Positions 35,853 through 46,222 of a stretch of 64,000 nucleotides of DNA are shown here, in pieces (position 1 is the first letter of the stretch; the number at the start of each line of letters is the position of its first letter). Under the pieces are notes generated by a model that did no database searches, was not told the origin of the DNA, and was given only the letters and a program-made list of their open reading frames with translations. The DNA lies in assembly GCF_017742245.1 (NCBI RefSeq), contig NZ_JAGHKO010000001.1:835061-899060 (forward strand), in the 5' to 3' direction. Origin of the DNA: Niastella soli (GTDB taxonomy: Bacteria; Bacteroidota; Bacteroidia; Chitinophagales; Chitinophagaceae). Made by a program: the position numbers and the translations under genes.

Positions 35853-36512
35853 TCAGAATCCTAATCCGATATATAATGAGATAGCACTGTTCTTGGAGTC
35901 TTTTGTCAATTGTCCAGACAGGCTACCGGATTTACCTATTTCCCTGAATCCGTAATTATAGCGGGCTCCTAAGGTGAAGTTAGAAATATCTATGCCAAAG
36001 CCACCCGCAAGGCCCCAGTCGAAACGGTTAAAATTTTCTGCATCCAGGTCGGTAATGTGATTGATAGTGCCATCATCTTTCAGGTCTTTGATATTAGCCC
36101 CTATTAGATAGGAGCCGTAAGGACCTGCATGAATATTAAAATTTTTCGCCACATTGAATACTGCCAGCAATGGCAATTCGATATAATTCAGATTGAAGCG
36201 GTATTCACCTTTTCCTTCAATAAAATTATCATAGGTCTCTTTAGCACCTTTCGTTGTATATAACAATTCAGGCTGTATAGAGAACCCCCGCGTTACTGGT
36301 AATTTCGCAAAGAAGCCGGCATTCCAACCCACTTTCATGTTTTCATCCGATACATCTTTCACATACATATTGGTAAGGTTCAATCCTCCCTTGATCCCAA
36401 ACTTGGGAGACAGGGAGCTTTCTGCATCTGTTTGCTGCACTTGTGCAAACACACTGTTTCCTGCTGTTAAAAAAGCGGCAGATAATAAGACGGCGCATAA
36501 GATCTTTTTCAT
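35853..36512 (-). CDS. PorT-like outer-membrane beta-barrel protein
   Basis: 219 residues from ATG 36512, which gives a good signal peptide (MKKILCAVLLSAAFLTAGNS, cleavage after VFA). The upstream extension to 36608 has no support. The mature part is an alternating amphipathic barrel with FGIKGGLNLTNMYV near the start, characteristic of the 'porin family / PorT' group, and ends in an aromatic residue (YIGLGF). Likely an 8-strand outer-membrane barrel; no function is assigned. Confidence 0.8.
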   Translation of the reverse strand: MKKILCAVLLSAAFLTAGNSVFAQVQQTDAESSLSPKFGIKGGLNLTNMYVKDVSDENMKVGWNAGFFAKLPVTRGFSIQPELLYTTKGAKETYDNFIEGKGEYRFNLNYIELPLLAVFNVAKNFNIHAGPYGSYLIGANIKDLKDDGTINHITDLDAENFNRFDWGLAGGFGIDISNFTLGARYNYGFREIGKSGSLSGQLTKDSKNSAISLYIGLGF

Positions 36513-36729
36513 AAGTAAAAATTTAGAGACACACATTTTAATTGAGCAATTTTTCGTACTTGTTAAAATCCTGTGCCTTCGCCGTAAAATCCAATCCTGA
36601 ATTAGCACTCAGACCTTCTGCGTGGAAATATATCCTCAGGCGCTGCCACAAAATGGTTAGTTCTTTTCCACCTCATTTTAGCAGGCACAATAATTTTTGA
36701 TATAACCGGGAACCTAATCACTATTACAT

Positions 36730-36870
36730 ATGAACAAGTTCTATAAATGGATAAAGACGATAGTAGTGGCTATGATAAACATATGCTTGCTATGCGGTGC
36801 AGCCCATTTGTTTGACTGGTTGGGATTTGCTACACAAAGGATAAAACAGTTTGTATTAAATCGTTTTTAA
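36730..36870 (+). CDS. Small putative membrane peptide
   Basis: 46 codons ATG to TAA: MNKFYKWIKTIVVAMINICL, then LCGAAHLFDWLGFATQ and a basic end. One hydrophobic helix with a positively charged N-terminus. No family is recognised and coding status is uncertain; it lies 74 bases before the AsmA-like gene on the same strand. Confidence 0.35.
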   Translation: MNKFYKWIKTIVVAMINICLLCGAAHLFDWLGFATQRIKQFVLNRF

Positions 36871-36944
36871 TACATACATGCACGTTACTTAATTCATTTG
36901 TAATGAAATAAAAAACACAATAGCCACACCCCTAAACTATGCAT

Positions 36945-38594
36945 ATGAAAAAGCTGATCTTTTTATTAATTCTTGTTCTACTGGCCGCAGCAGGACTGAT
37001 ATATTATAAAAAATGGCGCAGTGATTTCTTGCAGAAAAAAGTACCCCAACTGGTGTTTCTTGAGTCAGATAGTTTATATCGTATTACTTACGACAGTGTT
37101 GATATAGATGAAGTGGAAGGAGAAATAGTTATCAAGAACCTGCAGCTTATTCCCGACAGTACTTACAAAAAACCAAATGACCCTACACTTCCCCGTAATT
37201 TATTAAGAGTAACCGTTCCTGAGATCCATATCACCGGCGTACAAACAGATGCGGCAGTTTTAAACAAAGAAGTGATCGCTTCCAAAATAAAACTCACCCG
37301 CCCTGTTGTAACCATGTTCAACAATAAAAACGTTGAGAAGGAAAAAGACAATGACCCCACCCCAACTACCTTCAAAATATATCAGATCTTATTACGCGGG
37401 CTTGAAAAAATAAAGGTAGACACCATCCTTATTAACGATGCCGATTACCATATCTGTCAATGGCCCAAAGGAGATACCGTGTTCAGCGGCTCAAAAATAA
37501 ATGCACAATTGCATCATATCAATATCAGCGACAGCACCAGTACCGACACTTCGCGGGTGTTGTTTTCAGAACAGGCATCGCTGGATGTAGCCGATGTTGT
37601 TATATATAGCAAAAGGCATCTTTACAATTACCGGTTTAAAAACATTCAATTACAATCCGGCGAAAGATCATTTGCGGTTAAGAGCATGCATATCACACCT
37701 CTGTTGGGCGAGGCTGCCTTTGCGCGTGCTGCCAAATGGCAAACAGACCGGTTTGACTTTGATTTTCATCATCTGTTGTTCAAACAGGTGAATGTACAGG
37801 ACATCCTGAATGGTAATTTGATCGCCAATGAACTGATCATTAAAAACGCGCAGCTTAAAGTATACCGGGACAAAAACTATCCGCAGAAAAAAGTAAGTCT
37901 GGTAGGTCGTTTTCCACAGCAAAGCTTTTTAAAGATCCCCGTTAATGTAGCCATTAAAAAAGTGATCATTGAACAAGGGTTTATCCATTACAAAGAGATG
38001 GAAAGCCTTACCGGTAAAAGCGGCCTTGTTATATTCGATGCCATGCATGCTACCCTGACCAATGTAACCAATAACCCCACCGATCTTCGTAAGAACGGCA
38101 TCTGCACCGTAAACTTCAACAGTCTTTTTCTTAGCAAAATACCAGTCAGGGCAACCTTGCAGTTATATTTAAATAGTAAGAATGGCAAATTTGTGATCAA
38201 CGGCAATATAAAGTCTTTAGATGCCACCATCCTAAACCAATTGAGTAAGCCCATGGCCCTGGTGGAGGTCAAATCGGGTAACATTACCAGTCTTGATTTC
38301 AATTTAATCGGCAATGACAACCGAGTAAAGGGCCTCGTACGCCTGCTATACGACGATCTAAAAATTAAAGTATTAAAGAAAGATGAAGAGACTGGCAAAG
38401 AGAAAACAAAGAAGGTGATGTCTTTTATAGCCAATATAATGGTAAAAAATGCCAACCCGGTAAAAAACGGTTCTGTACGCATCGTAACCGTTTCTCACCC
38501 AAGGGATGTATACCGGTCAATCTTCAATTTTATCTGGAAATCGATCTTTGAGGGCGTACAGAAGACGGTGGGGATTGAAGGGAAGCTGGGTTAG
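36945..38594 (+). CDS. AsmA/DUF748-like membrane-anchored protein
   Basis: 549 residues from ATG 36945 (ATG 36939 is two codons earlier). An N-terminal membrane helix (about 3-21) anchors a long beta-rich periplasmic region with repeated patterns such as VDIDEVEGEIVIKNLQL and 'LINDADYHI', as seen in AsmA-like/DUF748 proteins that build lipid-transfer grooves. No catalytic motif. It converges on tamL-tamB, which encode another member of the same superfamily. A role in envelope lipid transport is inferred from this family resemblance. Confidence 0.55.
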   Translation: MKKLIFLLILVLLAAAGLIYYKKWRSDFLQKKVPQLVFLESDSLYRITYDSVDIDEVEGEIVIKNLQLIPDSTYKKPNDPTLPRNLLRVTVPEIHITGVQTDAAVLNKEVIASKIKLTRPVVTMFNNKNVEKEKDNDPTPTTFKIYQILLRGLEKIKVDTILINDADYHICQWPKGDTVFSGSKINAQLHHINISDSTSTDTSRVLFSEQASLDVADVVIYSKRHLYNYRFKNIQLQSGERSFAVKSMHITPLLGEAAFARAAKWQTDRFDFDFHHLLFKQVNVQDILNGNLIANELIIKNAQLKVYRDKNYPQKKVSLVGRFPQQSFLKIPVNVAIKKVIIEQGFIHYKEMESLTGKSGLVIFDAMHATLTNVTNNPTDLRKNGICTVNFNSLFLSKIPVRATLQLYLNSKNGKFVINGNIKSLDATILNQLSKPMALVEVKSGNITSLDFNLIGNDNRVKGLVRLLYDDLKIKVLKKDEETGKEKTKKVMSFIANIMVKNANPVKNGSVRIVTVSHPRDVYRSIFNFIWKSIFEGVQKTVGIEGKLG

Positions 38595-38645
38595 CAACCT
38601 GCCAACTCGAAGCCACTATCACCATTATTAATCCAGATACCCTCC

Positions 38646-40940
38646 TTAGAAAGGATAACCTATTGCAAGATTAAAGATCAAATTATCTTTCCTCCACTCG
38701 CTGCTGCCGAAATCAACCTGATTCAATACCCAGCGTTTGCCCGGTTCTAACCAGGGCTTACGGATGGGGAATGCCAGATCGAACCGCAATACCAGGAAGC
38801 TCAGATCGAACCGGATACCGACACCGGTACCGGCTGCTATTTCGCTTAGGAATTTACTGGTGAATTGGGCACCTGGCCGGTATTTGTCATCGTTCCATAG
38901 CCATACGTTACCCGCATCCACAAACACGGCCCCCTGTAAAATGCTTACCAACGGGAACCGTAGTTCGGTATTCATTTCTAATTTTATATCGCCAGGCTGT
39001 TCCTGAAATGTTCCGTTTTGCTGCGGCGCCTCAAAAGTGCCCGGTCCTACCGAACGGCTTCTAAAGGCCCGTAAACTATTATTACCACCCGAAAAGAATT
39101 GTTTCACATAGGGCAGCGCACTGGAATTGCCATACGGGATACCAATACCGGCATAAATGCGGTTTGCCCAAACACTGTTGCTGGCTACCTTTCGGTAAAA
39201 CCTGAAGTCACCCACTAACCGGGTAAATTGAGAGAACTGTTTACCTATTACATAACCTGTATCGCCTTTGCTTATATTGGCGCCGGTTAGTAATCCGGCC
39301 ACATTACCCGAGATATCGATGCCGGCATTCAAATAAAACCCGTTTACAGGTTTATAGGTAACCACGTTCGTCCATGTGTAAGAATATTCAGAACCCAGGA
39401 TAAACTGTGTATCGATAGCCGAGTACAGTGCTGTGTTATTCTTGGCGCTGTCTAAATATTCCTGGGTGATACTAACAGGCTGCACATAATTGATCACTAT
39501 TGGATTCAACTCGTGTTCCTTTTGAATGCTTTCCTTCCAGGTAAATCCATAACTAACCCTGAAGGAATTCATGGTGTATAACTTCTGCCTTTGCAGAATA
39601 TCGTAGCCCAGTTTTATGTTTGTGCGGGGCAAAAATCCACCCTTTGTATTGAAATTAAAGAAAGGCACCAGGAACCGGGGGAAAGAAATGGAGGGTTCCA
39701 GCCCAAACCGGAAAGTGTTATACCCCTTGAACTGGCCGCTGTACTGAACTTCAAAACCGGCCGATGCTTTTACGGCTAATATTTCACCGCCCCGGAAAGC
39801 ATTCCGGTTACGCCATCCCAGTGTAATGTTTGAACCGGTAAGATTATTCGATTTGGTATAACCATTTAACTCTGCCCGTAAAGATTTTTTAGGTTGCCGG
39901 GTAAGGTAATAATAGGTATTCAATAACGGGGAATCAACATTTGGCACTACTTCGAACCGGTTCTTTACAAACTTAAATATATCCATGCTAACCAGGCGGC
40001 TGATGCTGGCATTGTGATCGGTACGGTTATATACGTCGCCCGAATCAAAAGCCATGGCTTGTTGAAATAGCTTGGGTTTATAAAACTTTCTTCTGTCAAC
40101 TACGTAATATCCTTTATAAAGGGTGGCGCCCGCCCTGCTGGTATCCATTTGCGCTGCGTCCAGGTTATACCCGGTAAAAATATATACATCGTTTATCCGG
40201 TATACCTTCTGGGCGTTATCAGGGATGTCAGGTTTAACCGTCATAAACAGATCCACCTTGTTATGGCCAATAGTTGTATCGGCTTTTATCAGCAGGTTTT
40301 CGGGACTAAAGAAATAGAAACCGTTTTCCTTCAGGTAGTTGTCAATCCGCAGCCGTTCGGTAGTAATAACTTCCAGATCGAAGGGCTTGTCTTTTTTGAG
40401 CAGGGTTTTAGGCATGGTTCCCCGAATGGCCTGCTGTAAGGTAGAACTATCGCCGCGGAACTCTACCTTTTGTATAATGTACTGGCCATCGGCCCGTACT
40501 GAATAGGTAGCCGATGCTTTTTTTCCTTTTATGGTACTATCGCCCCGCACCCGCGCATTAAAGTATCCTTTGTTCACCAGGTAGTTTTGTAAGACCTGTA
40601 CATTTTTATTAAGGTTTACATTGCTCAGTAATACCGGCGGCTGGCCCATCTTTTCCCTGATCCATTTACCGAGGCCCTTTTTGGCTCTGAAGGCATTATA
40701 GATGTTTAATTTGAATGGAATGCCCAGAACCTTTTGATTGGGCTTTGGCCGGGTTAATGCCAACAGCTGACTGCTCAACGCTTTTTTCTTTTTGCGGGTG
40801 AGCAGGCTATCCCTGATATCGATTTTGGCGCCGGTATATAAGGCATCGCCTGCAGGTACTACTTTAGTGCTGGAACAGGCACCCAACAATACCAAACATA
40901 ATACCAGCAAAAGAAGGTATATATAACTAACTATCTTCAC
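38646..40940 (-). CDS. tamL: TamL: Omp85-family outer-membrane lipoprotein (TamA-like)
   Basis: 764 residues. Signal peptide with lipobox LLGAC (Cys22), then POTRA repeats (about 50-330; for example VNKGYFNARVRGDST) and a 16-strand BamA-type barrel (about 360-764) containing QFFSGGNNSLRAFRSRSVGPG (the VRGF/Y-like L6 motif) and ending in a C-terminal phenylalanine (AIGYPF). The lipidated N-terminus is the TamL form of TamA found in Bacteroidota. It overlaps the 3' end of tamB by 14 bases, so the two are translationally coupled and act together in the envelope. Confidence 0.88.
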   Translation of the reverse strand: MKIVSYIYLLLLVLCLVLLGACSSTKVVPAGDALYTGAKIDIRDSLLTRKKKKALSSQLLALTRPKPNQKVLGIPFKLNIYNAFRAKKGLGKWIREKMGQPPVLLSNVNLNKNVQVLQNYLVNKGYFNARVRGDSTIKGKKASATYSVRADGQYIIQKVEFRGDSSTLQQAIRGTMPKTLLKKDKPFDLEVITTERLRIDNYLKENGFYFFSPENLLIKADTTIGHNKVDLFMTVKPDIPDNAQKVYRINDVYIFTGYNLDAAQMDTSRAGATLYKGYYVVDRRKFYKPKLFQQAMAFDSGDVYNRTDHNASISRLVSMDIFKFVKNRFEVVPNVDSPLLNTYYYLTRQPKKSLRAELNGYTKSNNLTGSNITLGWRNRNAFRGGEILAVKASAGFEVQYSGQFKGYNTFRFGLEPSISFPRFLVPFFNFNTKGGFLPRTNIKLGYDILQRQKLYTMNSFRVSYGFTWKESIQKEHELNPIVINYVQPVSITQEYLDSAKNNTALYSAIDTQFILGSEYSYTWTNVVTYKPVNGFYLNAGIDISGNVAGLLTGANISKGDTGYVIGKQFSQFTRLVGDFRFYRKVASNSVWANRIYAGIGIPYGNSSALPYVKQFFSGGNNSLRAFRSRSVGPGTFEAPQQNGTFQEQPGDIKLEMNTELRFPLVSILQGAVFVDAGNVWLWNDDKYRPGAQFTSKFLSEIAAGTGVGIRFDLSFLVLRFDLAFPIRKPWLEPGKRWVLNQVDFGSSEWRKDNLIFNLAIGYPF

Positions 40941-43900
40941 GCTTTATGAGTTCCCTGTTTTCGGATGATGGAATATTTGTTTGTTGTGGCACTGCTGGTG
41001 GGGTTGGTTTTTGTTGTTGCTGTTCCTGCTCACGGGCACGCTGCATTCGTTGCCGTCTTTCTTCCCGCCCCTTTTTGCCCAGGAACAGGTTCCTGAATTT
41101 ATTATAATCGAGGGTGATGATAAACCCAGCCCCGGTTTCAATAACATAGCCATCAATAGCACCCTCGTATTCGTTCTTTCGGTACCCCCGTAACATATAC
41201 CGGCGGTCTTTGCTGAGACTGTAATCCACCGCCACATTACCAGCTATCGCATTACTGCTGCCACTGCTGGTTTGAGCAGAACCTTCGAGGTCAAAATTGC
41301 TGCCCACTGTTACCCGTAACCGGTCGCTCAATAAATTTTTCGATACACCTACATTCATTTCAGTGCGGGTTTGCGCACTTCCACTTGAATAATCGTCATA
41401 AGAGGTAACATCGAAATTGATGTCCACACCGTGTACCAGGCTGCCAGCCAGCCGGTTCAATTGTTCAGTCAGTAGTTTACTGGCGCTTTGACGGGCCAAC
41501 GATTCTGCTGTTACCCCGCCCGCACTGCTTTCAAATGGATTGTCACCTACAAACCGGTTCAGCAGGATCAGGGCAAATACCTGTTTATTCAATTCAGAAG
41601 GTTCCTCACGCAATTGAATAAGCCGGTTATTGATGGTAGTGGTGGTTCCCCTTGCCATCTCATTGCTTGATTCTGGCAATTGGATATCGAAACTAACCTG
41701 CGGCTGCATTAACTCACCTTTTAATTTCAACAGCACTTCAAACGGCAACCGGGTAAGATACGTATTTCGAACACCTTCATCTTCTCCTTCAACCTGGTTT
41801 TTTACCAGGTCCATAGGTGCCGCTTTTACCGTATATATAGCTGTTACATCCAGATCGGCCGAGGTAGGTTCGCCATTCCAAACGATCTTGCTGCCCTCCT
41901 GGATGTTGAACTTGCGGCGCAACATATTATAGTTTAGTTCGTACGATCCGCTCTTGATCTCATACGAGCCGGTGAGGGTTGTTTTACCGCTTGGGTCAAT
42001 ACCGCCTGTCAGCAATCCTTCGCCCTGCATACGAACAAAATCACCATTGCCTTCATCTACTATCATGGTGAATTCCGCTTCTTTTTTGATCTCTACATTG
42101 GCAGAGATGTCCAATCCGGTAAGACCCGATTTGTTAAGCGAATCAAGACCAGCCCGCATTTTCATAAACAAAGTATCATTCTCGGGCGCATCCATATCTA
42201 CAAACTGCACAATACCTTCCCGCGTCACTACCGACGGGTCTGTTTGCGGCAATACCACCGTTACATTTGTTTTATCACCAATGGTGATGCTTCCATCCAC
42301 AACAGGCTGTTCGGTAGTCCCTTTTATTTTCATGTTGCTGCTAAAGATCAGCTTGCCATAATACAAACTGTTTTCCTTTTTTGTGCTGTTCATAGCCTGG
42401 AAGTTGGTGGCCTTTACAGAAAGATCAAACTTGTATTTTGTAAAGTCGGTGGTATATACCATGCCATCGAGGATGGCTTTGTTTTTAGCGGAATCTTCAA
42501 GCGTAAAGCTGTCGAACTTTATACCCTCGTTATTCACTGTGATGGTTTCATCTTCAATAGAGAAGTTGTTGTTAACCATACTTAAAACAAAGTTGGTTTT
42601 CTTAAAGTTGAGCCCGCCATCTATATTGAACTTGCTAAAGGTGCCCGACACATCAAACTTGCCAGTGATATTACCTGATGCATTTTTTATAGCGCCCATG
42701 GTAGCGCCTTCTATCGATGCCAGGTTTATAGTATCGAGCGACACCTTGAATTGGAAATCATTCCCATTAACTGGTTTTAGATAAAAATCACCATTCACCG
42801 TTGCGTGGTTGCCCCGGCCGGTGAGCGCCACATCGGCATTGATAATATCGGGGGTAGTGTTCTTTGCCTTGATTATTATATTACCAACTGTATCTTTTTT
42901 GAAATTGAGGTTATTGATGGTTACATCACCCGAGAACATGAGCTTGGAGGTAATGTCGTGCAACAATATTTTTCCATCGAGTGTACCATCAATATCCATG
43001 GAATCAGAAGTAACAAACGCAGCGAGTGTTGAGATCTGGAAACTGGTGAAGCTGGCCTCTACCGGTGCATTTAGCACATTACCCCTGCTCTTCAGGCTGA
43101 ATTGTTGAAAAAAGTGATTAAGAATAAAATTGGTCATCCTGATATCATTTTTACCTATATGCACCTGGTTATCGGGTGCTACAGTCCAAAAATCGTAGTT
43201 CAATAACAGGCTGTCAGACTTCAGGCTTATATCATAGATACCGCTCTGTGGTTGTTGCAGGGTTCCCGGTATGGCATATTGAATACGGCCTGCACGGTCG
43301 TGAAAACGGGTTGCGAAATCTATTTTATTGTGCGCCGCATTGGCATTGATCCTGGCATTGTATACGGTATTACCACCTACAGCAAACTGGTTTACCGTAG
43401 TAACAAAATGCAAGGCGCTGTCTGCTGCGCCGGCATCGAGGTGCAGGTTCTCGATCGTCATTCCACCCATCACCAGCAATGGCATATTGCCCCTGGCCTG
43501 CCAGCCGCTATCGCTGGAAAAATGGGCTGTCAAAAACAGGGTTTGAAACTGCGTTATAGTGGGGACCATTGCTTTTAATGCGGGATTGTCTTTTACATAT
43601 ACACCTATTCTGAAGTTATAGGGCTCAACTTTTGGCGGGGGCTGCGTTGCCGACATTACTGCAAAATAGGGTTGTATGGCCTGAGAGAAAATATCCCCTA
43701 TCTGTGTTAATTTATACTTTCCCGTCAGGCGGGCTTTGGCTATATCGCTTTCCAGCATAATGCGACTGCTATCGCCATTTTGTGTGGCTTTCACTAATAA
43801 AGTATCCAGCTGCAGACGCTGGTTCCCATTCACCAGTAAGGAATGGACGAGTAGCAGATCCCCTTGCAGGCTGTCAGGATTTATATTGGAAAGATCGGCT

Positions 43901-46089
43901 TCAATTTTTCCCCGGTAAATAATGTCCTGAGTGGTAAAATGAAGTGGTTTTGTTTTTATGCTGTCAATCATTACATCGGCCGTTAATGCGGGGTCGGCCA
44001 GGGCCAGGTTCACGGAGATACTTCCCCCCACGCGAATATTATCATCGGCAATACTTACATTAGTAGTTGCCTGCTGGTTTTTAAAGGCTGCATCGAGGTT
44101 TATATTCTGATAATTATATCGCCGGAACACGACAGACGCTACCGTGCCTTTCAGCGTGGCATCGGCAGTTTCCTGCGTTAATCCCTTGCCTTTTACTGCT
44201 ATATCGGCCGTAACGGTTTGCAGGCTGGTATCTTTCATAATGGCACCGGCTTGCACTTGTTGCGCCTTTACCTGCATGTCGTAGCTAGCAGCTTTCATGT
44301 CCTGATAATTATTCATACTACCCTTCAGGGTAATATTGCCTGCAGAGCTTTTTACCACCACGTTGGTGGTCATTTGTTTTGTATTACCCTTGACAGTACC
44401 GGTAAGTTGCACCGTTTCAGGAATGGCCACTTGTTTACGTACCGATTCGGGTAAAAAAGCTTCGGCATCCTTTCTGGTAGTTCGTATTTCATTGATGCGT
44501 ACATCGCCGTACACTTTCTCAATGGACGGCAACCCTACTATGGTACCAGCTACATCGAGTTTTGTATTGTTCCAACCCTGTAGCTGCAATACTTTGGCAT
44601 TGAGGTTATCCACCCGGCCCGACACATCGGCATTTAGATGAAATACGGTAGCCGGATCACCAAACCCAGGTTGCTTTTTTAAATCGGGCATGAAGTAAAG
44701 AATATCCCGATTCGATACATAGCATCCTGGTAATACTGCTCTTACCTGTAGGTGACCAATATTTTTTTTTATGCTTTCCAGAGAAGGATAATCGAGGTGT
44801 ATGGTATGTTTTATCCGGGTGCCAGGGGTTTCAACCAACAGATTGTCGGCATATACCTTCTTGTTGGTATACACCAGATCGCCCTGTAACTGTTTTAAAG
44901 TAAAACCGCTTTGTTCTTTTAATGAACCTTCCTGGATAGACGTCATTATGGTATCATTATCCATTAAAAAGCTGCGGGCCTGCAAGGTTATATCGGTTGC
45001 GTTCAGGTGGCCGTAATCGAGCACTTCATTTTGCCGGGGCTGATTTTCATCATCAAACTGGAAATTAGTTTTTTGAATATTGATATTGCCCAGGTTCACC
45101 AGCCAGCTTTGATTGGCTATGTCTTTGGCTTCGGTCTTTGCTTTTTCTTTCACCAGTTTGGCGCCTTCCGTTTTGCCGATGGTTACGCGGGTGTCAACGC
45201 CAAGTAAACGAAGCCGGTCAAGGATGATCCGACGGCCGTTCAGATCGGCTGTATTTACCCGGGTATCCAGGTCTTTAATTTTTGCCTGGGTGTAAAAGGC
45301 CGATACATTGTTTTGATAATCGACATCGATGTTTTTTAACTGTACCTGCTTTAAATTGATCACCGGCATTGGTGTCATGGAAGAATCATTGGCCACCACA
45401 TCTTCCACGGTTACCAGTGGTTTATATTGATACAGCTGGGCGGTTAACCCGTCGAGATAAAAGACGGGTACACTATACACCTGTTTCTGCGGATCGAACT
45501 TGTCTATATGGGTGTTGAAATGACCTAACTGAATGGTCCAGTCGTTGCCTGAGATGGTGTCCTTATATATGAAGCGGATATTATCGAGGTACACATTGTC
45601 AAGGCCCATTTTTAAAGCGGCGGTATCGGCGGGTTTGGCGGGCTTTTTATTTTCGCTTACGAAGGCATCTATTATAAATTGAAAGTTATAGGTGGTATCG
45701 GGCAGCTGCCGTTTTATTTTGGCGGTCATATTTTGCAACCGAATGTCACCTATTTGCACTTCGTTATGCAAAAGCTTTAACATTTGAAGGCTGACCTTTA
45801 TACGACCACCGTATAACAGGGTATCTTTGGTTTTGTCTTCTATATATACATTATCGAGTACTACGGAGGAAGGAAAGCCAATTCGCAGCCGGCCGATCTC
45901 AAAGCGGGTACCCAGCTTTTGTGACAACCAGGTTTGTACCTTTTTACGGGCAAAATTCTGCACTGGTGGCGTTTGTACCAACACTGCTATTAACAGCAAT
46001 ACTGCCACGAACCACAAGAGTATTTTCAGCGTTATTTTTCCCGCTTTCTTCACGTAATTAGCTTTAGCGTACTGTGTATTTCGAAACAA
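40927..46089 (-). CDS. tamB: TamB: translocation and assembly module, inner-membrane anchored
   Basis: 1720 residues. One N-terminal helix (about 15-40), then a very long beta-helical groove of AsmA-type repeats, and the conserved C-terminal TamB (DUF490) domain from about 1250, with typical segments such as GEGLLTGGIDPSGKTTLTGS and KLTGSYE-like strands. It spans the periplasm and is thought to move phospholipid or assist barrel assembly with TamA/TamL. Longer than E. coli TamB (1259), as usual in Bacteroidota. Its last 14 bases overlap tamL. Confidence 0.92.
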   Translation of the reverse strand: MFRNTQYAKANYVKKAGKITLKILLWFVAVLLLIAVLVQTPPVQNFARKKVQTWLSQKLGTRFEIGRLRIGFPSSVVLDNVYIEDKTKDTLLYGGRIKVSLQMLKLLHNEVQIGDIRLQNMTAKIKRQLPDTTYNFQFIIDAFVSENKKPAKPADTAALKMGLDNVYLDNIRFIYKDTISGNDWTIQLGHFNTHIDKFDPQKQVYSVPVFYLDGLTAQLYQYKPLVTVEDVVANDSSMTPMPVINLKQVQLKNIDVDYQNNVSAFYTQAKIKDLDTRVNTADLNGRRIILDRLRLLGVDTRVTIGKTEGAKLVKEKAKTEAKDIANQSWLVNLGNINIQKTNFQFDDENQPRQNEVLDYGHLNATDITLQARSFLMDNDTIMTSIQEGSLKEQSGFTLKQLQGDLVYTNKKVYADNLLVETPGTRIKHTIHLDYPSLESIKKNIGHLQVRAVLPGCYVSNRDILYFMPDLKKQPGFGDPATVFHLNADVSGRVDNLNAKVLQLQGWNNTKLDVAGTIVGLPSIEKVYGDVRINEIRTTRKDAEAFLPESVRKQVAIPETVQLTGTVKGNTKQMTTNVVVKSSAGNITLKGSMNNYQDMKAASYDMQVKAQQVQAGAIMKDTSLQTVTADIAVKGKGLTQETADATLKGTVASVVFRRYNYQNINLDAAFKNQQATTNVSIADDNIRVGGSISVNLALADPALTADVMIDSIKTKPLHFTTQDIIYRGKIEADLSNINPDSLQGDLLLVHSLLVNGNQRLQLDTLLVKATQNGDSSRIMLESDIAKARLTGKYKLTQIGDIFSQAIQPYFAVMSATQPPPKVEPYNFRIGVYVKDNPALKAMVPTITQFQTLFLTAHFSSDSGWQARGNMPLLVMGGMTIENLHLDAGAADSALHFVTTVNQFAVGGNTVYNARINANAAHNKIDFATRFHDRAGRIQYAIPGTLQQPQSGIYDISLKSDSLLLNYDFWTVAPDNQVHIGKNDIRMTNFILNHFFQQFSLKSRGNVLNAPVEASFTSFQISTLAAFVTSDSMDIDGTLDGKILLHDITSKLMFSGDVTINNLNFKKDTVGNIIIKAKNTTPDIINADVALTGRGNHATVNGDFYLKPVNGNDFQFKVSLDTINLASIEGATMGAIKNASGNITGKFDVSGTFSKFNIDGGLNFKKTNFVLSMVNNNFSIEDETITVNNEGIKFDSFTLEDSAKNKAILDGMVYTTDFTKYKFDLSVKATNFQAMNSTKKENSLYYGKLIFSSNMKIKGTTEQPVVDGSITIGDKTNVTVVLPQTDPSVVTREGIVQFVDMDAPENDTLFMKMRAGLDSLNKSGLTGLDISANVEIKKEAEFTMIVDEGNGDFVRMQGEGLLTGGIDPSGKTTLTGSYEIKSGSYELNYNMLRRKFNIQEGSKIVWNGEPTSADLDVTAIYTVKAAPMDLVKNQVEGEDEGVRNTYLTRLPFEVLLKLKGELMQPQVSFDIQLPESSNEMARGTTTTINNRLIQLREEPSELNKQVFALILLNRFVGDNPFESSAGGVTAESLARQSASKLLTEQLNRLAGSLVHGVDINFDVTSYDDYSSGSAQTRTEMNVGVSKNLLSDRLRVTVGSNFDLEGSAQTSSGSSNAIAGNVAVDYSLSKDRRYMLRGYRKNEYEGAIDGYVIETGAGFIITLDYNKFRNLFLGKKGREERRQRMQRAREQEQQQQKPTPPAVPQQTNIPSSENRELIKREDS

Positions 46090-46222
46090 TATTTTTAATT
46101 CGGAACCACCTGGAAGGTTATGGAAATACCTATAAAATACCTATGCCATTACAATTGTAGAATATAGTAAAATATCGGTGGAGGCTGTAGAAGAAAATCT
46201 ACGTTAAAATTGGAAATCGACC

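Noticed and set aside
40981-46057. Many antisense frames inside tamB
   Set aside because: Shadows of a long, confidently identified gene; no independent support.
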